Assembly (NCBI GenBank): GCA_002366685.1
Contig: DFBP01000245.1
Span: 4,380-10,092 of the forward strand
Direction: 5' to 3'
DNA from: Rhodobacterales bacterium UBA3077
GTDB lineage: Bacteria > Pseudomonadota > Alphaproteobacteria > Rhodobacterales > Rhodobacteraceae
DNA: 5,713 nucleotides
Position numbers and translations under genes: made by a program. This document shows, in pieces, positions 1 to 5,713 of this stretch; the stretch's first letter is position 1; every line of letters begins with the position of its first letter. The notes beneath the pieces were generated by a model. That model was given only the letters and a program-made list of their open reading frames with translations. It made no database searches and was not told the origin of the DNA.

Positions 1-828
1 GGCGAAGCTGGCGAATTGAATAACGGCGGGAGCATCACCGTTTCCCCAACTGGGCATTACCGGATGACCCATACAGAACCGTTTGAAGGTACCCGTGGCC
101 AGCGGATATTTTTGACCGCAACCACGCCGCCGGAGTTTACGCTGGACAACTATAAAAATGTGCTTCTGGATCCTTCAAATAGCGAGGGTATGGCAAAAGC
201 GTTTTTCAATACGTTAACAGTAACCATTCCGGCGACCATCATCCCGATTTTGATCGCGGCCTTTGCCGCCTATGCGCTCGCATGGATGGAGTTTCCGGGC
301 CGCGCCTTGCTGATTGCCACTATCGTTGGTCTGCTTGTGGTGCCCTTGCAACTGGCGTTGATCCCGCTTCTGAAATTCCATAACGAGATCGGGATCGGCA
401 AGGGTTACTTGGGCACATGGATGGCCCATACCGGATTTGGTTTACCGCTCGCGATCTACTTGCTGCGCAACTATATGGTTGGCTTACCGCGGGATATTAT
501 TGAAAACGCCAAGGTGGACGGCGCGTCCGACTTTCAGATATTCGTAAAAATCATCTTGCCGCTGAGCTTTCCGGCACTGGCATCTTTTGCGATCTTCCAG
601 TTCTTGTGGACATGGAATGACCTTCTCGTCGCGCTGGTGTTCCTGATCGACTCAACCGGTGAAACCACGGTGATGACCAAGCAGATTGTGGAGCTATTGG
701 GCACGCGGGGCGGCAATTGGGAAATCCTTGCCACGTCGGCCTTTGTTTCCATTGCGGTGCCGCTTATGGTCTTCTTTACAATGCAGAAATATCTGGTGCG
801 CGGCTTATTGGCCGGCTCCGTCAAGTAA
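1..828 (+). CDS. aglG: Alpha-glucoside ABC transporter, inner-membrane permease AglG (5' end missing)
   Basis: This is the second permease subunit of a carbohydrate (CUT1-type, MalG-like) ABC importer for alpha-glucosides. The frame is open from base 1 with no upstream stop. The TTG at 16 is therefore not taken as the start, and the gene begins to the left of the window. 275 residues are present; family members are roughly 380 residues, so about 100 N-terminal residues are missing (inference). About five hydrophobic segments are visible, near bases 205-285, 298-365, 415-475, 545-620 and 735-790. The EAA loop that docks on the ATPase lies near bases 485-570 and reads LPRDIIENAKVDGASDFQIF followed by ILP, with the conserved Gly. 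The C-terminus VRGLLAGSVK is typical of MalG-type permeases. The stop is 19 bases before aglA, and aglK follows, so the partner ATPase is encoded in the same operon. The family is certain; the alpha-glucoside substrate is inferred mainly from the neighbours. Confidence 0.92.
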   Translation, partial: GEAGELNNGGSITVSPTGHYRMTHTEPFEGTRGQRIFLTATTPPEFTLDNYKNVLLDPSNSEGMAKAFFNTLTVTIPATIIPILIAAFAAYALAWMEFPGRALLIATIVGLLVVPLQLALIPLLKFHNEIGIGKGYLGTWMAHTGFGLPLAIYLLRNYMVGLPRDIIENAKVDGASDFQIFVKIILPLSFPALASFAIFQFLWTWNDLLVALVFLIDSTGETTVMTKQIVELLGTRGGNWEILATSAFVSIAVPLMVFFTMQKYLVRGLLAGSVK

Positions 829-839
829 CAGAATAGAAT

Positions 840-843
840 AGGA
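840..843 (+). promoter_or_regulatory. Ribosome binding site of aglA
   Basis: AGGA lies in the 19-base gap after aglG. It is 4 bases from the ATG at 848 and 7 bases from the ATG at 851. The second ATG has the more usual spacing, so translation may start at 851, giving a protein one residue shorter. Confidence 0.6.
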
Positions 844-847
844 AAAT

Positions 848-2509
848 ATGATGAGTTCAGCACAGGCCATACAAACCCAATTCGAAACCCACCCCAGTGC
901 GGACTGGTGGCGCGGGGCGGTGATCTACCAGATATATCCGCGCAGCTTTCAGGATAGCACCGGCAACGGCGTTGGTGATTTGCGCGGTATTGTGCAGCGC
1001 CTGCCTTACATTGCTTCGCTCGGGGCGGATGCGATCTGGATATCGCCGTTTTTCACCTCGCCAATGGATGATTTTGGCTATGACGTGGCTGATTATTGCG
1101 ACGTTGATCCGATGTTTGGCACCTTGGCCGATTTTGATGCAGTGGTTGATGCGGCACATGAACTGGGCCTGATGGTCATGATAGACCTTGTGCTTAGCCA
1201 CAGCTCCGAGCAGCACCCTTGGTTTAAGGAAAGCCGCAAAAGCCAGGACAATGACAAATCAAACTGGTATGTCTGGGCAGAGGCTCAGCCCGATGGCTCG
1301 CCGCCCAATAACTGGCTATCCATTTTTGGAGGCTCGGCATGGCATTGGGATTCGCGCCGCTGCCAGTATTTCCTGCATAATTTTCTGGCCTCCCAGCCGG
1401 ATCTGAACCTGCATGAACCACAGGTGCAGGATGCCTTGCTGGATGTTGCACGATTCTGGCTGGAGCGCGGGGTGAATGGTTTCCGGCTGGATACCATCAA
1501 TTTCTATTTTGCCGACAAGCTGCTGCGCGATAACCCGCCCCTTGCGCCTGAACTGCGCAACAGCACCATCGCGCCCATGGTGAACCCCTATAATCATCAG
1601 GAGCACCTCTACTCCAAAAACCAGCCGGAGACGCTGGATTTCCTGCGCCGGCTTCGTGCGGTGATGGACCCTTACAATGCGGCTGCGGTCGGTGAAGTTG
1701 GGGACGCCCAACGCGGGTTGGAAATTCTTGGCCAGTATACTGCCGGTGATGACCTGATGCAGATGTGCTATGCCTTCGAGCTCTTATCGGGCGAGCGCCC
1801 CACGGCCGCGACACTAGCATCCATTTTTACCAAGGTTGACGCGGTTGCCGCTGATGGATGGGCCTGCTGGGCCTACTCAAACCATGATGTGCAACGCCAT
1901 AAAAGCCGCTGGGCGCTGAGTGATGCCGCAGACCGTTGCTTTGCCACCCTGCTGATGTGTTTGCGCGGCTCGGCCTGTATTTACCAAGGCGAGGAGCTTG
2001 GCCTGCCGGAAGCCGATGTACCGTTTGAAGCCTTGCAGGACCCTTACGGAATAGAATTCTGGCCCGAGTTTAAAGGACGGGACGGCTGCCGCACGCCCAT
2101 GGTCTGGGAGCGCTCCAACACCAATGGCGGGTTTTCCAGCAGTGCGGACCTGTGGTTGCCTGTTCCGGCAGCGCATCTCTCACATGCGGCGGCGAGCGCT
2201 GAATCCGACCCTGACGCGCTGATCCACCACTACCGCAAGGCCATTGCTTTTCGCCACAACCACAGCGTTTTGCAAAGCGGAAATATGACCGACTTGCGCG
2301 CTGATGGCGATGTGTTCAGCTTCGTGAGAGCCGGCACCGGAGGCACCCTGTTTTGCGCTTTCAATCTGGCGGAATCCGCTACCCAAATCACTTTGCCTCA
2401 CGGCAACTGGCAGCAGCTCGGGCAAGAGCTGGCCAGTGCTTCAATCAACCCTGATGGAACCTTAATCCTCGAGCCTTGGCAGTGCTGCCTTGTTTTGAAG
2501 ACCGGATAA
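848..2509 (+). CDS. aglA: Cytoplasmic alpha-glucosidase, glycoside hydrolase family GH13
   Basis: This enzyme hydrolyses alpha-glucosidic bonds in imported disaccharides and releases glucose for catabolism. The protein has 553 residues, the usual size for bacterial GH13 alpha-glucosidases. It opens with the GH13 hallmark WWRGAVIYQIYPRSFQDSTG. The conserved GH13 regions are all present: DLVLSH with Asp113 and His118, GFRLDT with nucleophile Asp215, GEVGD with acid/base Glu283, and SNHD with His346 and transition-state Asp347. Thr216 directly follows the nucleophile. In characterised relatives Thr here goes with alpha-1,4 preference, while Val is typical of oligo-1,6-glucosidases, so alpha-1,4 or sucrose-type substrates are expected (inference). 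No signal peptide is visible, which fits a cytoplasmic enzyme acting after transport. It sits between the permease and ATPase genes, with gaps of 19 and 14 bases. Two adjacent ATGs (848, 851) leave the start uncertain by one codon. A related activity such as trehalose or isomaltulose hydrolysis cannot be excluded. Confidence 0.93.
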   Translation: MMSSAQAIQTQFETHPSADWWRGAVIYQIYPRSFQDSTGNGVGDLRGIVQRLPYIASLGADAIWISPFFTSPMDDFGYDVADYCDVDPMFGTLADFDAVVDAAHELGLMVMIDLVLSHSSEQHPWFKESRKSQDNDKSNWYVWAEAQPDGSPPNNWLSIFGGSAWHWDSRRCQYFLHNFLASQPDLNLHEPQVQDALLDVARFWLERGVNGFRLDTINFYFADKLLRDNPPLAPELRNSTIAPMVNPYNHQEHLYSKNQPETLDFLRRLRAVMDPYNAAAVGEVGDAQRGLEILGQYTAGDDLMQMCYAFELLSGERPTAATLASIFTKVDAVAADGWACWAYSNHDVQRHKSRWALSDAADRCFATLLMCLRGSACIYQGEELGLPEADVPFEALQDPYGIEFWPEFKGRDGCRTPMVWERSNTNGGFSSSADLWLPVPAAHLSHAAASAESDPDALIHHYRKAIAFRHNHSVLQSGNMTDLRADGDVFSFVRAGTGGTLFCAFNLAESATQITLPHGNWQQLGQELASASINPDGTLILEPWQCCLVLKTG

Positions 2510-2513
2510 AGGA
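2510..2513 (+). promoter_or_regulatory. Ribosome binding site of aglK
   Basis: AGGA, within an A-rich AAAGGAAAAG stretch that starts on the aglA stop codon, lies 10 bases before the ATG at 2524. It supports that ATG over the in-frame TTG at 2476, which would lie inside aglA and add 16 residues that do not look like this family's N-terminus. Confidence 0.6.
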
Positions 2514-2523
2514 AAAGAAACCC

Positions 2524-3609
2524 ATGGCGAGCCTAAAACTAACCAACATTGCCAAATCCTACGGGGATGTGAGCGTCTTGGAGGATATTAACCTCGATAT
2601 CACCCCCGGTGAGCTAATCGTTTTTGTGGGCCCTTCCGGATGCGGGAAATCCACCTTGCTTCGCATGATCGCCGGACTGGAGAAAATAACCGGAGGCACA
2701 CTGGAGATTGACGGGGTTGTGGTTAACGACGTGCCACCCTCGCTGCGGGGTATTGCGATGGTGTTTCAGTCCTATGCGCTTTATCCGCATATGACGGTGC
2801 GCGATAACATGTCTTTTGCACTCAAGATTGCCAAGAAGTCGAAAGAGGAAGTTGATGCGGCGGTGAATAATGCTGCGCGAATTCTGCAACTGGAAGACTA
2901 TCTCGACCGCTTGCCAAAAGCACTTTCGGGCGGTCAGCGGCAGCGGGTGGCGATCGGGCGCTCGATTGTTCGTGATCCGAAGGTCTATCTGTTTGATGAA
3001 CCGCTCTCAAATCTTGATGCCGCCTTGCGTGTGGCCACACGGATCGAGATTGCGCAGCTCAAGGAAAGCATGCCCGACACCACCATGATCTATGTGACCC
3101 ATGATCAGGTAGAGGCGATGACTCTTGCAACCCGGATTGTGGTGCTGGCCAATAAAGGCATTGCGCAGGTCGGCTCTCCGCTTGACCTCTACGAGCGGCC
3201 CGAAAACGAGTTTGTGGCGCAGTTCATCGGCTCTCCGGCGATGAACCTGTGGCCGGGGGTTGTGACCGGTACCGGCACCCAAACCATGGTTGACCTTGGC
3301 GGCGGTTGTCAGGCGGTTTCTGACGTGCCGACAACCGAAGCGGACATGGGATTGAAGGTGAACGTCGGGGTGCGGCCCGAGGATTTGCTGGCGACTGAGG
3401 GCACACCTGTTTTCACAGGTGAGGTGCATTATACCGAGCTTCTGGGTGAGGTGACACAGATCTATTTCGAACCGAAAAATGGCGATGACCCGGCGATTGC
3501 CAAGCTTCCCGGCATTGTGCGGGACCTCCGCGACAGCACCTTGAGCCTCGGGGCTGATCCGGCGAAAGTACATATATTTGCGGACGGCAAATCGCTGCTC
3601 TACCGGTAA
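2524..3609 (+). CDS. aglK: Alpha-glucoside ABC transporter, ATP-binding subunit AglK (MalK/UgpC family)
   Basis: This is the cytoplasmic ATPase that powers the agl importer by docking on the AglF/AglG permeases. The protein has 361 residues starting MASLKLTNIAKSYGDVSVLE, a normal MalK/UgpC length and N-terminus. The nucleotide-binding domain is complete. It has Walker A GPSGCGKST at residues 36-44, Q-loop Gln82, signature LSGGQ at 134-138 followed by RQRVAIGRSIVRDP, Walker B YLFDEP with Asp158 and Glu159, the D-loop SNLDA, and switch His193 in YVTHDQVEAMT. The C-terminal regulatory part starts with the family-specific FIGSPAMN near residues 234-241 and includes GVRPEDLL, as in the TOBE/MalK-type domain. 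The start is set by the AGGA at 2510 and by family length. It is the last recognisable gene of the operon. MalK-type ATPases sometimes energise several sugar importers, so its role may be wider than alpha-glucosides (inference). Confidence 0.93.
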   Translation: MASLKLTNIAKSYGDVSVLEDINLDITPGELIVFVGPSGCGKSTLLRMIAGLEKITGGTLEIDGVVVNDVPPSLRGIAMVFQSYALYPHMTVRDNMSFALKIAKKSKEEVDAAVNNAARILQLEDYLDRLPKALSGGQRQRVAIGRSIVRDPKVYLFDEPLSNLDAALRVATRIEIAQLKESMPDTTMIYVTHDQVEAMTLATRIVVLANKGIAQVGSPLDLYERPENEFVAQFIGSPAMNLWPGVVTGTGTQTMVDLGGGCQAVSDVPTTEADMGLKVNVGVRPEDLLATEGTPVFTGEVHYTELLGEVTQIYFEPKNGDDPAIAKLPGIVRDLRDSTLSLGADPAKVHIFADGKSLLYR

Positions 3610-3622
3610 ATTCGCAGCCTAA

Positions 3623-3650
3623 AAACCGCATCAGCCTTGGCTGTGCGTTT
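3623..3650 (+). terminator. Possible terminator hairpin after aglK
   Basis: The hairpin begins 13 bases after the aglK stop. Its paired segments are AAAC/GTTT, GCA/TGC and CAGC/GCTG, around a CTTG loop. That is 11 pairs with two single-base bulges (C3627, T3631). The 3' side ends in GTTTGTT, which is only a weak U tract. Position at the end of the operon favours a terminator; the poor T run counts against it. Confidence 0.4.
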
Positions 3651-3750
3651 GTTACCCTCTTGGTTGTTGTGTTGCCCATTCGGAGAAATGGACCGCCTGC
3701 CAAAGATACCGCGCCGGTTAGAAAAGCCTGATGCCGAATGATCAGGAAAT

Positions 3751-3779
3751 GGTCTTAGCCCTAGGCGCACCGTTTTTTT
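3751..3779 (+). terminator. Possible second, weak terminator with T7 run
   Basis: An uninterrupted run of seven T lies at 3773-3779. Just before it is a small imperfect hairpin (GGT 3751-3753 with ACC 3769-3771, GCC 3758-3760 with GGC 3764-3766, loop CTA). The T run is good but the stem is short with internal bulges, so this may be a backup terminator or chance. Confidence 0.25.
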
Positions 3780-3894
3780 GGCCGGCTGCTGAGGGAGAAG
3801 GAATTTCATTGCCCGACGCGACATCTCCGATCAGCTTTGCAGCTTTGTCCGGCATGTGCAGAATATTGCGAATTGGTTAAGGCGAGGTGAGCGG

Positions 3895-3925
3895 AGCGTT
3901 CGGTGGCAAGTTATGCCACCGCGCT
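3895..3925. repeat. Strong intergenic stem-loop (inverted repeat)
   Basis: A perfect 8-base inverted repeat, CGGTGGCA (3901-3908) and TGCCACCG (3914-3921), flanks a five-base AGTTA loop. The stem continues as AGCG/CGCT after a two-base TT bulge (3899-3900), giving 12 pairs. No T run follows on either strand, so it does not look like an intrinsic terminator. It could be a structured RNA element, a protein-binding palindrome or an mRNA stabiliser; the sequence does not decide. Confidence 0.6.
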
Positions 3926-4214
3926 TGAAATACCAGCTGTGCGCGCCGAGGTGTTCCGGCACCAAAATGCTCAGTCAGGCAGGCCTGTGCGTGGCTCAAA
4001 GCTTATGGTATGAATTCACGCAACTAAGTTTCAACCAAGGACATCAAAGAGCAATAGACACCCCCAATAACTTTCCTTATGACCTAAGCAGATCGGATGT
4101 AGATGAGCGCATTTCTCATCGGGTGAATATCATCCCCGAAGAATTACCGGTTTCCCATAAAGAGTGTCTTTCTGAATAATTTTTGAGGGCCCTTCGATTA
4201 AGTGTTTTTTAACC

Positions 4215-4227
4215 AAACCATAGGTTT
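4215..4227. repeat. Small inverted repeat just upstream of the GT39 start
   Basis: AAACC and GGTTT are separated by ATA, and the repeat ends 8 bases before the ATG at 4236. The right arm contains the only Shine-Dalgarno-like G pair (AGG at 4222-4224) near this start. The repeat could be an operator half-site pair or a weak hairpin covering the ribosome entry site. Five-base arms are short enough to arise by chance. Confidence 0.3.
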
Positions 4228-4235
4228 ATCAATTG

Positions 4236-5713
4236 ATGAGAGATAGGCAGCAGGTAACAAGAGTTTTCTGGTTGTACGCGTTACTGGTTTCGGTCGCTAT
4301 CCACTGGACCATGCCGATTCTCGGGGATGAAGCCTATATGGTTTCCTGGGGCCGTAATCCGGCGCTGGGGTACTATGACCATCCACCTCTGACGGGCTGG
4401 GTTTCTTCGGTGATCTACAAGGCCGAGGCGTTTCTGGGTATTTCGCAGCATGGCACGCTTCACCGGATTTTCATATTTGGCCTTGCCATATTCACAATCT
4501 TCTGGCTGCGTGGATATCTCAGGCGCCGTTTTCCGGATGCCGAGGTTTGGACCGCTTTGTCATCGATCGCTGTTTTGCCCGCGACGCTGGTGTTCTTTAA
4601 TAATTTTTACAACGATACCGTTCTCACTTTCTTCCTGCTTGGCTTTCTGGTCGAAACCGAACGCGCCTTGCGACTACCTGCCAGCCGTATTTCCCTTATA
4701 GCCGCAGGTGTGTTTTTTGGCCTCGCGCTTTTCACCAAATACACAGCCGCTGTGTTTTATCTTGGCGTGGTTGTGGCACTGCTGACCACAGTTGCGGGGC
4801 GGCATTTTCTATTCCGCCGGTTCGTTTTGATTACCCTGATTGCCTCGATACCCTTTATCGGGAATATGATCTGGAACTACTACAATTGTGGCGTCAACCT
4901 CGCGTTTAATTTTGCGTTTCGGGACATCAAGGTCGGAATGGTTGGCTGGGCCTACGGCATTCTGTCTTTTCTCCTAATTATGGGGCCAACAATTGTTTTC
5001 ATCATTTTGCGGAGTTTTCGAAAATTTGAGGGGCGTCCACTCGGTTTTTTCACACTCGCTTTATACGGCACGTTGGCAATTATGCTGATCTTTGCGCTGC
5101 AACGGGGATATTTTGGCCCGAATTGGGCGGTGCCGTTGCTGGCACCGGCTATTCTGGCAGCTGCCGAGATTTTCTCAACCCGCCAGCTGCATCGGCTGAG
5201 AATATGGAACACGTCCTTTAGCGTCCTGATCGTGGCTCCGATGTTTGTGTTATTGGCGTCGAACAAGCTCGGGCTTGTCGATTTTGAGGATATTGGCCCC
5301 AAAGGTGTCCCGGCTTTGATGAATCAGGTATTTGACCTCGCAGACGGGTCGCTGAGTGAAGAGGTGGTGGCGCTTGCCGACGGGCGAATAATTGCAGCCA
5401 TAAGGTATGGGCGCGGGGCTGAGCTGTCCAATAGCACGGGCGTTTCAACGGTTCTTTTCAGTGATCTGGTATTTGGCCGGAATCAGGACCTGTTCACCGA
5501 CTATCGCGAACTTGACGGGCAGGAAATTGTATTCCTGCCACACAATATTGAGTTGGGGACGGATTTGGCTGACGAAATTTTCGCAAGCTATGAAATTGAA
5601 ACCGTTGAAGGGTTTCGCCAGTCCTATCCTGTGATCATCGGGCACAGTTTTGACTATTTAGCCTATCGTGAAGAAATGATCCTGCCGGTACTGGCGAAAT
5701 ATTACGACAGTTC
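4236..5713 (+). CDS. GT39/PMT_2 (ArnT-like) membrane glycosyltransferase, 3' end cut by the window
   Basis: This is a polytopic inner-membrane glycosyltransferase of the family that moves a sugar from a polyprenyl-phosphate donor to a lipid, glycan or protein on the periplasmic face. The frame is open from ATG 4236 to the window edge (492 codons) with no stop. An in-frame TAG at 4221 limits the start to TTG 4233 or ATG 4236, and no strong ribosome site is seen. Residues 7-24 form a membrane helix. The first periplasmic loop has the signature GDEAY with Asp31-Glu32, then GYYDHPPLTGW (45-55). Further family-like segments are YNDT (Asp127), TKYTA (Lys168), GNMIWNYYN (209-217) and GPNWAVP (294-300). 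About ten hydrophobic segments extend to about residue 342. A soluble C-terminal part of at least 150 residues follows, probably periplasmic as in ArnT-type proteins. The end is probably close, judging by family size (inference). Donor and acceptor cannot be told; lipid A modification or polysaccharide decoration are possibilities. Confidence 0.88.
   Translation, partial: MRDRQQVTRVFWLYALLVSVAIHWTMPILGDEAYMVSWGRNPALGYYDHPPLTGWVSSVIYKAEAFLGISQHGTLHRIFIFGLAIFTIFWLRGYLRRRFPDAEVWTALSSIAVLPATLVFFNNFYNDTVLTFFLLGFLVETERALRLPASRISLIAAGVFFGLALFTKYTAAVFYLGVVVALLTTVAGRHFLFRRFVLITLIASIPFIGNMIWNYYNCGVNLAFNFAFRDIKVGMVGWAYGILSFLLIMGPTIVFIILRSFRKFEGRPLGFFTLALYGTLAIMLIFALQRGYFGPNWAVPLLAPAILAAAEIFSTRQLHRLRIWNTSFSVLIVAPMFVLLASNKLGLVDFEDIGPKGVPALMNQVFDLADGSLSEEVVALADGRIIAAIRYGRGAELSNSTGVSTVLFSDLVFGRNQDLFTDYRELDGQEIVFLPHNIELGTDLADEIFASYEIETVEGFRQSYPVIIGHSFDYLAYREEMILPVLAKYYDS

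Larger units (their letters stand above)
3610..4235. other. 626-base spacer without a convincing gene
   Basis: The spacer separates the agl operon from the GT39 gene. It holds two possible terminators (3623-3650, 3751-3779), a strong stem-loop (3895-3925), a small inverted repeat before the GT39 start (4215-4227) and weaker repeats, including GATGAG/CTCATC at 4102-4120 and AAAGA/TCTTT at 4159-4171. Small frames exist: 3809-3880 (TTG start, 23 residues), 3903-4013 (GTG start, 36 residues) and 3856-4179 (GTG start, 107 residues). None shows a recognisable motif. Composition shifts to A/T-rich from about 4010 onward. No tRNA-like fold, IS end or clear sigma-70 promoter was recognised. It could hold the GT39 promoter and 5' leader, a small RNA or decayed coding sequence. 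Confidence 0.6.

Noticed and set aside
16..18. TTG as the start of the first gene
   Set aside because: The frame is open to base 1, no ribosome site precedes it, and the permease would lack its N-terminal membrane part; the gene is cut by the window edge.
1316..1711. 131-codon frame on the minus strand
   Set aside because: It is antisense to the catalytic core of aglA and shows no family motif; a shadow frame.
2476..2523. TTG-initiated 16-residue extension of AglK
   Set aside because: It would overlap the end of aglA, has no ribosome site and does not match MalK-type N-termini; ATG 2524 has AGGA upstream.
3266..3275. CCGGTACCGG palindrome
   Set aside because: It arises from a run of alternating Thr and Gly codons in aglK; no regulatory role is suggested.
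3404..3421. Perfect 7-bp inverted repeat CACCTGT/ACAGGTG inside aglK
   Set aside because: It lies within the conserved C-terminal coding part with no T run after it; most likely a chance product of the codons for Thr-Pro-Val-Phe-Thr-Gly-Glu.
3007..3573. 188-codon frame on the minus strand
   Set aside because: It lies wholly antisense inside aglK, whose product is complete with all ABC motifs; it is His/Arg-rich as expected of a shadow frame in G/C-rich coding DNA.
3727..3746. Inverted repeat CCTGAT/ATCAGG with an 8-base loop
   Set aside because: The stem is only 6 bp. On the minus strand it is followed by CTTTTC, but there is no minus-strand gene that it could terminate.
3600..3824. 74-codon minus-strand frame after aglK
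   Set aside because: It overlaps the end of aglK and the putative terminators, has GGAG directly abutting the ATG with no spacing, and has no recognisable domain.
3856..4179. 107-codon GTG-initiated frame in the spacer
   Set aside because: It has no Shine-Dalgarno at 3856 or before its internal ATGs (3913, 3967). Its composition shifts midway, it runs through the strong stem-loop, and it shows no recognisable motif or membrane/signal feature. It is mentioned in the spacer entry only.
4183..4211. Possible -35 (TTGAGG at 4183) for the GT39 gene
   Set aside because: No acceptable -10 hexamer lies at 16-18 bases; only a T run is found, so no promoter is called.

Overview
The window looks like the chromosome of an alphaproteobacterium, probably in the Rhizobiales/Rhodobacterales range. 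The reason is the first 3.6 kb, which carries the 3' half of an alpha-glucoside uptake and hydrolysis operon in the aglG-aglA-aglK order known from Sinorhizobium and relatives. Base composition is moderately GC-rich in the genes and visibly more A/T-rich in the spacer near 4010-4235. This assignment rests on protein motifs and gene order read by eye, not on a database search.

Region 1 (1-3609, + strand) holds three tightly spaced genes. They are a truncated inner-membrane permease (aglG, entering from the left edge), a cytoplasmic GH13 alpha-glucosidase (aglA) and the transporter ATPase (aglK). The gaps are 19 and 14 bases, so one transcript is very likely. AglG and AglK, with the binding protein and second permease expected upstream of the window, would import maltose, sucrose or trehalose-type disaccharides. 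AglA would split them inside the cell.

Region 2 (3610-4235, 626 bases) has no convincing gene. Just after aglK there is an imperfect hairpin and, further on, a T7 run, either of which could end the agl transcript. A strong stem-loop of about 12 bp lies at 3895-3925. Short open frames occur, two of them with good Shine-Dalgarno-like sequences, but none resembles a known protein.

Region 3 (4236 to the right edge, + strand) is one continuous reading frame with no stop inside the window. It encodes a multi-membrane-span glycosyltransferase of the GT39/PMT_2 (ArnT-like) family. It is unrelated to sugar uptake and probably forms a separate transcription unit that modifies a lipid or envelope glycan using a polyprenyl-phosphate sugar donor.

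I found no mobile element, CRISPR array, tRNA or rRNA. I do not see an evidently new multi-gene system. The least explained parts are the 626-base spacer with its stem-loop and the exact substrate of the GT39 protein.
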